64,000 nt of DNA from Haemonchus contortus (lineage: Eukaryota; Nematoda; Chromadorea; Rhabditida; Trichostrongylidae), in NCBI GenBank assembly GCA_000469685.2, contig LS997562.1, forward strand, positions 17,955,813 through 18,019,812. The letters run 5' to 3'. Each line of letters opens with the position of its first letter. Positions within the stretch are counted from its first letter, which is position 1. The position numbers and the translations under genes are program-made. Under the pieces are notes generated by a model. That model was not told the origin of the DNA, did not search any database, and saw only the letters and a list, made by a program, of their open reading frames with translations. Positions 11,034-23,000 of the stretch are shown piece after piece.

Positions 11034-14000
11034 CAACTTATACCAGTTTACGCTCTCAACTTCCGCATGATGGAGTACTCGGCTACGAAGAAGAACCGGC
11101 AGCGGTGAAGGCTCCTTTCTTTTCATTTTTTTGAATCTCTTTGTGGACAAATGAACACGAATTGAAGTATTCTTCATGTGTTGCAGATTGAGCCACCCAA
11201 TGTCCCAGGAGCACCCATTGCAAACGTCGCAGACAATGTGCGTGTCGGTCAAGCAGCTCGCGAAATCTTTGAACTGAGTCCGCTTGAACGGGTGCGCATG
11301 TTACTCTTTTTTTCATCTATCACGGAAGTAACTTTTAACTCCAATAGCACTCACCAAATCGAGGTTTTGAAGCAACTTGATTTCTAATCGTTCAATACAG
11401 GAGTTTATGGTGAGAAATAAGAGCATCACAAAAGCTAGCGAAGCTTCTCTATCTAGTAAGGAAATGGTTATTGGTTCAGTAGGAGGCCATGCTAAAGTGT
11501 GGTCTTTGGTGTGCGCACTTCTCAGTAGGCGGGGAAAGTCTGTTCCGTGTCTCCGTCGGAAATAGGTCACCTCGCCCACTTCGCGCGCAGCACAGCTCAC
11601 TGCGATCTCGAGATGACATTACTGTACCACTAAGTGTTAGTGGAGGCAATGATTTGCCTTAGTCCGCGCTATCGTATGCCTTCTGACGACTGCGACATCT
11701 GTCAAAAATTGCGGGCTGACGGAACAAGTCGAACAATCGATTTTATGGATTTTCTAGGTACAGGTACTGTATCCCCTGAGACATTGTATTAACAAACTTA
11801 CTGAAAAAACAATACCCCGCTCTTTCATGATTCCCGGACAAGAATAGAGTTCTCAAAAAACCCACCAAATGATGCCCTTTACTATTGTAATACAGAGTGC
11901 TTGGTATGTGTTTCCATTATGTCACGAATGTTAACGCTATCTCGCGTAGTATCTGGAGATGCTGAGCCGAAACATGCTTGAGTAGATGGAACTAGGATCG
12001 ATGGTCACGAAGAGGGTGGAATAGAGCCATACCTCTACAGGGCGAGACATGCTAAAGTTGGTTTCAAATTATTTTGGGACGACCAGGATACTGGAGGCCG
12101 GCGGTATCGACCAAGATTCATATCTAGACACTGGGCAAGCGTCCCCCAGGCCGGTGGGCTCGCAGGATGGCCGGCGACTATGAAAGCAGCCCATGAGTCC
12201 ATTCCAGGAGAATTCAGAACCCGAAGAAGATTGCAGGATTTAGAAAGGTTTGCTGGTCTTCAGCATGTCTAAATAAATAGCTGAAGTCCGAGGCTAAGTC
12301 TATCTAAGATTACACGCATTCTAAATGGGAATGCTGAATGCAAAGATTTCCTGCTCTATTGAAAAGCGGAGCTTGAAAGAAAAACTGGATGTACGCTCAA
12401 CAAAGGAAGAAAGGTCGAACGTTTGCGAAGCCAAGTCATTTTCTCCAGTTAAGTTCAAAACATTGTAACACCAAGAGTGAAATTACACGCGACGAAGACG
12501 AAACCAAGTATTAAGATGCGATAAGCTCCTAGGTAAGCTCAAATCGAGGAGCGAGCAAACTTTATTGGTTGGCAAGATGTGCGCCGGGTGGGCATAGCTG
12601 AACCCAAAAAGTTTGTGAATGAGTAGCCCAGCATGCAACATCCCTACGTAATGAAGGCTTATATACAAAGCCCGAGTTAGCGGAGTTGGTCAACAAAAGG
12701 CGGTCGCTAATCATGATACTTGCTTCATTTTTGGACTGGCATAATCATGCTCGAACTCAGAAATTGATGCTCGTTTCTTAGAGACTTCGAGAGCACCGTG
12801 GTTACAATGAAAACAACTGGACTAGTGCAGAACTGAAAGCACTCTACGATGGAATAACGTTGTGAGTTTTTGCTTGCTCCCGTTGTGCTACTGCATTTCA
12901 ATATGGGAAATCATATATCGGCCGTGGTTGCTAATTTGTAGCAGTGTTCAAAAGGCTTTTCAGTAGCTCTTACAAGGGGATCTTTCAGGGCGTGGGACGC
13001 TTTTTGAAAATGGTTTTTTGCATGGTATAGGGGCATGAGCACTGAGTATAAAACTATGGTCCATTTCCGCTAAATGGCCTTCTATATGCCAAAAAACGGC
13101 TGAAAACGATTTTGTCAGAAATCGCCGTTTTAACCCACTCAGCGTCGTTTGTTTCATTCATGGCGTCGACTGTCCGTACAGTAGAAGGCGCCAGTCGACT
13201 GCGCATTGAAAATAACGTGAAAGGTAGCCAAAAAAGGGGGCCACATGTTGAAAAGTGCGGGGAACTTTCATATAGGCTCTCCACGGTTAAGCTGACAGCA
13301 GCGTCGGATGGTGTGGTGGATAGCGATGTGGACTTCGAGGAAGGACGACCAGGATGGGTTGATGGTTCGGAAATTCTGGGCTTTGTCGTTTTTGCATTTT
13401 ATGTTGCCACCTCCAGATTGGCTCCATATTGCATCAGGGCCAAAGCAAGTGCCTGACTGGTCATGGTCGTGACCAGGACCAGCCAGGCGCATAACCTCTA
13501 CAAGCCGTTAGAATGAATTTGTTGTGTGACGCACTATCAGTGATCAGTGAAGGAGCTTCCAGGCTTAACACTCCCAGTCCTCCGTTCCTACCTCCGAGTA
13601 CTCCTTATTGTTGTTTTATTTCGAGCCAATTCCCCCAAAACTGATGAAAGGCGCATCTAATTTCGATGATTCCACCGTTTTCCACCCTAGCGTTGATCTC
13701 GTGCCGTTGAAGGGTTTTTGTCCGGTTGGTCATCTCCATTTCCTTCTCTCCTCACGATTAGTCACTCATCTTCTGCAGTCACCTCGACTTCAGCGATGTA
13801 TTTCTTGATCGTGTCCTGCCAGCCCTTCACAGCAGGACGCGAAGTTAGGGGATCATAGGTTGGGAACGGGTACCCTTCATCTAATCATCATCTAGTGATC
13901 CGGCGCTAGAATGATTTCCTTCAGGGCTGACAGCTTTTTATATCAAGTCTAATGCTCATGAATGCTTCAGCAAGAAGATGAATTGAAAGAGAGTCTGATT

Positions 14001-17000
14001 GGTTTTCCCACAGGAGTCCGTGGTGGACCAGAGGAAGGTCGGAATCGGGAATCCTGTTGTCTTTGCATTGACGAACGAGGTCGAGAACAGCTCCCATTAA
14101 ATAGGAACCATATTATAGGGTTCGGACCCCCCATTAAACACTTGATTAGTGTGAATTTAAGAGGCACTTTTATACTCCTGGGAGTGTGAAGCCTGGAAGC
14201 TCCTCCACTGATAGCGCTCCACACAACAAATTCTAACGGTTTGTAGAGGTGTGCCTGGCTGGTCCTGGTCACGACCATGGCCAGTCAGGCACTTGCTTTG
14301 GCCCTGGTGCAATATGGAGCCAATCTGGAGGTGGCAACATAAAATGCAAAAACGGCAACGCCCAGTATTTCCGAACCATCAACCCATCCTGGTCGTCCTT
14401 CCTCGAAGTCCACATCGCTATCCACCACACCATCCGACGCTGCTGGCAGCTTAAAGGCAGTGTTTAGAAAAAAGTTAGGGTACCCTTTTTTGACGGGAAT
14501 TGATAGGACTACTCTAGAATAAAGCGATAACAACGAAACAAGCGCAAAAAACGATGAACAAAAATAATTACAAAGGGTCAAAAAAAGAGCTGGAAAGGGG
14601 GGTTGGACGTATTTCACATTGAAAAAACGACGGTTAGGGAGTGTTCGCGCGAAAATGCACGAACGCGACGCAATGTCCGCAATACAGACAACAAATCGAA
14701 ATTAACGGAGTTTCTGAAATAAAAAAAAACATTTGCATGCAATAATCTACACAAAATATGTTAAAATCTTCAATAAACTTACGAGAAAAGTTAAAGAACG
14801 ATACCTTAAAAAATTAATAACAAAAAAAAACAAACGATACGCGAATAATAGAAATAGCAGCCGAATACTAGCCCCTGTGCGAGGCGGTCGACCAGCTGAT
14901 CATTCCTGGCAATTTGCCAACCTGCGTATCGATTTTTCGCCAACTTCGCTCCAATGCGAAAGTGGTGAAGGAAAATTTGAACCCGTAGCCAGCCCAGCGA
15001 GGGGCGGAGGCATCCCGTCCCCCAAAGTTCCTGGCCTTATCGTGCCCTATCCAGCTGTTTTCCGACCTAATTCCTGCACAAATGGTATTAGAGGGGGCTT
15101 CGAATTCAAACCATGTGCAAATCTCCGAAACAATTTTTTCGTGAACACTGCCTTTAACCGTGGAGAGCCTATATGAAAGTTCCCCGCACTTTTCAACATG
15201 TGGCCCCTTTTCTGGCTACCTTTCACGTTATTTTCAATGCGCAGTCGACTGGCGCCTTCTACTGTACGGACAGTCGACGCCATGAATGAAACAAGCGACG
15301 CTGAGTGGGTTAAAACGGCGATTTCTGACAAAATCGATTTCAGTCGTTTTTTGGCATTTAGAAGGCCATTTAGCGGAAATGGACCATAGTTTTATACTCA
15401 GTGCTCATGCCCCTATACCATGCAAAAAACCATTTTCAAAAAGCGTCTCACGCCCTGAAAGACCTTCCTTGTTAGTACCGCGGGTGGTGATGTATTTGAC
15501 AGTTGTGTTATTTAACAGTAGTTTAGTTGTTTCAGATACGGTACTACTGAAGACGCTTTAGAAGTGATACAAAAGAATTTTTGCACGACACGAACTTTTC
15601 AGCAGGTCCTGTAAGTAGTACTTTAGTACTGTGGTGGACTTGTTGACGCTCTTGTGATGAAACGAATTCAGTGCAAAGGTTGACGAAATACGGGCTATCA
15701 ATGTTGAACACAGGGAGGATCGCATGAGAGCGGAAGGTGATTTCTGGTTAGCGACAGGATATCGAGACATCCGCACCGCTCCTCAATACATCGTGAAACC
15801 GGTGAGAGCTTTTAATACACCAGAAATTGAGTATTCACTCTTAGCACAAACTATGGGAGAGAACTCCCGAAGGAAATCGCTAGTTATAAGAAGCATGTTC
15901 ACATCTGCCCTGTCTTGCACATGACCGACTGGCTCAATTGTTGAGCGTGCATTAACATTTTCAGTTCATGAACCATAAATTACTCAATGGTTATTACTGG
16001 TCCAGGAAGGCTCTGCTCTCTCTGACTCACCACTCAAAATTAATAGTTCAAATGACTAGTTCCTTAAATGTAGCAGTTCAACTGTAATACTGATCAAAAC
16101 GAACCTGCTATCCTACGTTATCCCTAAGTTTGACTTTTCTGCTTTCGTGCTTATTACCCGTGATTACCTGTGATAAGGAACTTGTTCATCAGGCCCACAA
16201 GTGGTTGCCGGAAAAGTTTCTCCACATTTTCGTTCTCATGTTGTGAAATCTTTGAGTATCGCTTTGAGGCGTTCAATGCGGAACATGTGTAAGTGCGGCT
16301 CAATACGCTCTCCGCGCAACATCTGCCGTAGCATTTCGCAACGGTTATGGGTGGAAGAATCGATTTTGACTCAAAGCAAATTGGACTGCTTGAATTTAGT
16401 AAAAACGTCAATCCAAATTGAGCGAAAGGGGAATATGTGATGCGATGGGACCCTTCATTGTCTTTCACAGCACAACAAGAATTTGGTGCCACGAGCTCAA
16501 AAACGGTCACTTTGACTAGACCGAAAACACTATCTGGAAGACCAGTTGAGCTGAATAATGAACACCTTCTGAAATAGGTTGGAGAATTCCAGGCCCAGTA
16601 TCCGCTAGCTGAAGCGGGAGCTCAATAGCCATCACGACACAGCAGCTGCCCATTTGTATCGCCTCGGAAACATGGAGATTCGGAGAAATGGATATGTTAG
16701 GAGCGGTGTGGTCACCACCTCAAATGAAGGGCTTTATGACTGAACTTGTTGACGTTTTAAAGAACCTTCGCACGGCTGAAAGACTTAATCACCTTTGACG
16801 GGAAGTGTGTTCTCTACGTAAACCACGCCAATGCCTTGGATCGTAGAGGTGGAATCCCGACCTCCAAGCGCCAGAACTCCGACCTAAGAAGGCAATGCTA
16901 AGCGTTTTAAGCCACTCGGGAGGATCATTCACTGTGGCTTCCTGCCGTCAGTTGCGCTGTCAACACTGAAGTCTAGTGTACTCTGTAGACCGAATAGCTG

Positions 17001-20000
17001 CAGTTCTACGAGAGAAAAACGGTAAGTCTTCTTTCATCACGACAGTACTCACCCACACTTTGCGAAGGAGAGCCAGAAGAAACTTCAAAGTTTGGATTGG
17101 CATGTTCTGCCTTAGCCACCGTATTCACCAGACGTGGCTGCAACGAATTATTGCCTGATCGTGTCGCTATCGAATCATCCGAAAAGTAAGAAGATCGATG
17201 ATGTGAACCAACTCGAGACGTCCATTGCCGAGCGTTTCTCCTCGAAACTTTGGGAATTCTATGCAAGCAGGATGTAACAGGGGTCTGATAAATAGTCATA
17301 CCTTGTCGATAATGGCGGTGCATATATTTGTTAATTGTTAGTTGTTGTGAAGGGAAAAATAATTTTGAAAAAAATAGCAAAATGTTCAAAGACTTTTCTG
17401 GCAACGTAATAGATTTAAACTGAATTTACAAAGAACATTCAAAGATTTCCGGCAACGTAATAGATTTAAACTGAATTTACAAAGAACATTCAAAGACTTC
17501 CGGCAATGTAATAGACTTAAGCTGAATTTACAAAGAACAAACTCAAGAGGTAGCTTCGACGATGTAAATATTAGGTTATAAGGAAAGTTCTGGCCGTTCC
17601 CGCGCACGCGCCATATGAATTGAAATTTTGGCGGCTGTCAACTCAGACTAACCGTCATGTGCTCCTTTGGTAAGTAATTAGTTGCTCCTTCTGTCATTGC
17701 GCTTCCCCCGAAGTCTGTAAGGTTTTGGAATCTTCAAGAGGTTTTTTTTGCTGAATGGACAAGACTGCTTTTCGGACGGTCTTGCTTCGCGAGTTCAAAC
17801 TTGGTCGAACTGCGAAGGGGGCAGCCACAAAAATCTATGTTGCAGGAGAAGGCACTGCATCGGAGCGACCGGTTGGTCGATGGTTTCAGGAGTTTAGAAG
17901 TGGAGACGAGGCAGTGGAAGACGAAGAGCGAGTTGGTCGACCATCGTTAGTTGATCACGATGTTTTGCCAAGAGCAGTCGAAGAAGATCGACGTCAACCT
18001 TTGAGAGAGATTGCAATAAGATGGGCGTCTCCCACACAGTTGTCGCTGTCCTCATCAAGCAGCTTGGTATAGTGAAGAAGCTTGACAGTTGGGTGACACA
18101 CGAACTCACGGGGCAGCAACAATTAAAGCGCTCAGAGGTTTCAAGTTTGCTGTTGGGAAGAAATGATGTCGAGCAAACTCGCTGTTGGGAAGAAATGATG
18201 TCGAGCCTTTTGTCCATCGTGTTGTAACGTGTGATGTGAAATGGGTCCTGTATGATAGCAGGAGACGTTCTGCTCAGTGGGTAGGTGTGGATGAGCCTCC
18301 AAAAAACTTTCCCAAACCAAGTTTACACGTCAAGAAGACAATGATCACAGTTCGGTGGTCCAGCCTTGATTTTCGATTAATCCACTGCGCCTTTTTTCCA
18401 GTCAGTCAACAACATCAATTATTCACAACTTCGATTGATTGGTCAGTTCGCACGGTTATAGGAAACTTGCTGCGTTCTAGACCTGATGAAGGAAAGGATC
18501 GATTTTCTAATGGGACATCATTGTCAAGCTCAAGAAAATATATGTAGAAATAAATCAAGACTTCTTAATAGGAGGCGTAAGCGTCACCGTAGACCAAAAA
18601 CGAATGCGTTAATCTGTTCTGTCTCTTCTGTTTACCTGCTCCGAGTAACCGAACCCCTCCAACCCCCACCCTTCCCCTACCCCTCCCCCCTTATTTGAAA
18701 ATATCGAAACATATATCTATACCTCCTACTACTGCTGCTATTTTTCTTATTTTTCTCTCTTTTCGTAATCATACACATAATCTTAATCAAATAATGAATG
18801 CTAGTTGCATTGCGCTATTTGGGTCAAGCCTCAGTTTTGTGTCGAAGTGGTCAGCCAAAATTGGGAGAGCCCTCGTTCAGAAGTTTTATGGGGTAAAGTT
18901 GAGTCACTTGTACTTGAACTCTCCCACATTCTGAATTCTTTACAACATGGTAGGAAGTTTCTCGCAAACAGGGCGGTGTGACTGCTTGGTAAGATAGAAC
19001 GAATTTCTGCGAAAAGCGAGCTCAGATATTCAGGTGTATGTCGGATGAAATCCCTAACTTATCATAGTACACTTTAAGGAGATCGACAACTGGGAAGCCG
19101 GCATACAGCGCGTGAATCGCCAGTTAAGGTCACAAAGTGACCACGCTGTGCGTACTGTCATTGAGGTACGTCGGTCCTTTTTTCTCAAAGCCTTGCAAAT
19201 GTGACCCTCGATAGTGGCGCTGAAGCCTACGTTTGTTGCTGATTTCTATGCTAAACACATGATTTCCATTGCTTTCTAATGCGTTCTATAATATACGCGA
19301 GGAGGTATGCTATTATATTGTGTTCCATTATTATGGGCGCCAAAACCCACACATTCCTGAAACAGAACTGATTAAATGCACTGAAACTTTTAAATGATTA
19401 AATGCAACTCCGGTAGTAATTAGTTGCACAAGGTTAGGTTTTCTTGCAATGTGCATCCAATATCTTTTATACAATCTAGGCTCGTTCAGTGCCACTTGCA
19501 ATCATGCAATCGTGCTAGAAGTAGATGGACAAAGTGAACTTTTCTTGATTCCACTTGCTCCCAGTAGTGACCGTACAGGAGGTAACTAAATGGTACGGAG
19601 AAACAAAAGCAATCAAGGATAAAGCCGAAGGATGGAAAGCCCAGCGTTTCCAAGGATAGGTCTATCGAAGTCTAGTGAACGGATCGTGATCTTGGGTGAC
19701 CTTTTGTTGTCGGCGAGAAGGGTTGTCAAGCAAGAGCTTCATTGTTATTTCTGTCGTACTCAGAAATGCCACTTCATCTGCAATCTCAACAAACACGTGA
19801 GGAGATTGGAAAAGCACATCCTTTCATCGTTCTCTCTCATCAGATAATTATTATGACAAACCAACCTTCTACTAGTAAAATATTCGCGATCTGAACAGAA
19901 CCATCGGGAATGCATTTTATCGTGTGTCAGAATGTAAGGCGCAGGTGGTTTAGTCTGGAGAATCAGGACAGAGACAGAGCACAAAGACATGTGCTTGAAG

Positions 20001-23000
20001 AGTATGCCGCAGAACATACTGAAAAATGATCCTCCGCTTCCTGGAACACCTAGTGGTCCTTCCAGCTAGACCGTACTCGAGCCCACAGAGCCAAGCCCGT
20101 CCACGAGCGGTGCCGGCGCCGCTACCCGCTGCCATTGGGCTTTCCAAACATTAATTAACTTGACCCCTTCATATCGTCTCTGATTAGAAGGGAACCTGTG
20201 GGATTCACTGTCGCAATTTTGATTTGCTGAAAACAAGGCTCAAAATAGGCTAGGGCAAAATGGAGGAGAGATACCAATAGGGGACGTGATTGAGAGATTG
20301 AGAAGAGACTTTGGGTCTTAACCCGTTCCAACAGGGATATTTTGAAATGTTTTTGTAGCATGTTGTTGCGCATTATTTTAGTACCAGTTGCGCTACGCAC
20401 GCCAACACTGCACCACATGCCCACGCATATGCCTACGATTAAAAGTGTCAATCGGTTGCTCTTAATCTTGAAAGTTATGAATCATTAAAGGTTTTGATAG
20501 GCAGCCAATGAATTGAGTAGTACTCGCTAATGTTCTCAAGTGATAATAACACCATTATAAGATTTCGTTATCAGTGGACCTTCTTTCCTCCACGGGTACA
20601 TCATCAGTTGAGAATCCCAAATTATTGGCGATCGGATGAGCTTTGTCATAAATGATATCAAAACATCATGTAAGTTACATGCTTCCACCGAGTTACAAAC
20701 TTTGCTGGGTAGCGGTCGTAATCTATGTAATAGTCGTAATCGTAAATACATCGTTAATACCACAGGAGTTAAATTCAGTTGATAAGTGCTCTTATCAGTC
20801 GTTATCAGCTGCTATCAGTTCCTATCATTAGTCTTCTACGATCCTGCCATACTCCACATCACATGCCAAACTGTCAAGGCTCCACTATTAATGCCGTTAT
20901 TATAGTGGCTCTACACTTTCCAGCATTCTCATCAGCCCTTATCAGTTTTATCAGCTCCTGGCCTGGCACCAACTATCAGCGAGTACCTACAATCCTGTCA
21001 CATCTTACATCATCTATTGAAATACCAAGACTCCACTATTAACAGGAAGCGCGTCACAGACCTATAGGCCCTCGCCTTCTATGGCTTCTTGTCAGTCCCT
21101 ATCACTTGCTATCATTCCCTGTCACCAATCACTAACGGTCCTTTCGCACCCTACACCACTTGCCAAACTGCCACGGCTTCACCCCGATACGAACGCAGTA
21201 ACGGACCCTGTGGCCTTTGTCTTTTGAGGCTCTTTATCTGTTTCTGTTGATTGCTGTCACTTCCTATCACTTACCATCGCTGTTCCCATCGTGCCGCCTA
21301 TCCCTCTTCCAAATTTGAATGTTCTAGGTTCAGTGGGACAGGAATTATGAGTTTCACGTCAGACACACACACATACTGACACACACACACACAAACACAC
21401 CAACAGACACACTTAGCCGATTATATAAGTAGGATATTACTTCTCCACCAAGCTTACGCGTTATTTCATGTGAATCCTTACCGTGCCCACGTGGCGGACG
21501 CACAAACGGGCATACAAACAGACACACAAAGTTAGCGGTTTATATATATCATGGATTATAAAAGTACATATGTAAAGATTTTATTGCCAATCTCAGCTTC
21601 GAAGCTTCAAATACACTGAAATGAATAGGCGCCCATGATATTGAGACACTCGGTACAACGAAGCATTCATAATACCTTGCTCTCCCTTCCCACAATGAAT
21701 GCATTTTTATTAGTCGCAAAAAATGGCGACTGATGTTTCTTCAAGACTTATTTATGTGATCTTTTTGGTAGAATACTTTGTCGATAGCCTTGAGCATTCA
21801 AAACCGTGATGTTTTCTAGAATGCTTTGATGACAACACCGAACGATGCGGAAACTCCAACTGTTTATAAGGTGAGCATTCATGATTGGGTTTCCTTGTAC
21901 CTCGTAAAAGTTTTTCTGATAGTTTTGTACTGAATATTGGCTTTGACCACATGGTCATCCAGATGCATTCGAATACTTTCTGTACGCGTTACGGTAATTG
22001 TCTGAGCATTTGACAAGAGGCCGATTCGTATGGTTCCGGGGAAAAGTTTTGCTACTTGCCCACTTGATTGAATGGACCTTCCTACAATGAATGCATATGG
22101 ATGCGCTTGACCATTTGAATTAGAATCATGTACGTGGTTTCAGTGAGCTTTTTTTCGCAACTGAAGGAATGAAATCGATAGCCGTTAGAGCTAGTGGGTC
22201 CGTATAGAATTTTCGTGAAATCCACTTGACATGTGAAATCGGTCACTTTGCTAAGTAGAGTGCGTATGTCAGAGGGCCTTTTTATATGCACGCGCTCCCT
22301 CAGTAGAGTATTATCTTTAGAGTGTGTGCGGGGATGCAACCGCGATCATCCTGTCATTGCAGAGCAAGGTTTTGGAGCGGTACTAAAGTCATATTAGCAG
22401 TGGTAGCCTGGTGCTTAAAGATGCAGTTCACGTTTGTAAGATCATATTCCTTAAGATGAAGCTGTGGTCCCTACGGGTTCGCCATCTTCTCCTCAGACAC
22501 GGCGTCGCGCCTGCCAGTTATAGCAAAAATGAGATGGCAGATTGGAGCGCGCTATCTGGGGGTTAGAAAACTGTTCAATTATTCAAAGTTAATCGCCATT
22601 TTTTTTATCCTAGTGCTCGATGGTCGATAGTAGAGAAGGAACCATTTCGAACATTCAGGTCTAATAACAATAAAAACAGAAAGAAGCAATCAAAATCAAT
22701 GAAAAAAAGAAAGGCAATCAACGAAAAATATTGTATCCTTTACAGGGTGCGCCATGAATAGGGTCACGACTTTTGAGACGTCCGCAATTTCCTTGTTTGG
22801 AAGGTTTCTCCAAATCTGCACCTTCCCTTATGTCCATGATATACCTTAGCCCTCATGTCTACTTTGGTACTCTCAATTCATCATATTTCAAAAAATGGTG
22901 GAGTCCCGCAGAAATCCACCAACCGCTCCGTCTTTGCGCGCATTTGGTGAGTCGTTTTCCAGGATCGGTCATCGTTCCAGTATTTCCCACCTCCAGTATG

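Noticed and set aside
14733..15176. 147-codon open frame
   Set aside because: It covers most of a non-autonomous TTAA element and its junction with the fold-back arm, with no transposase motifs.
17385..17539. CRISPR-like array
   Set aside because: Three contiguous 51-53 bp units without distinct spacers form a minisatellite, and the genome is eukaryotic.
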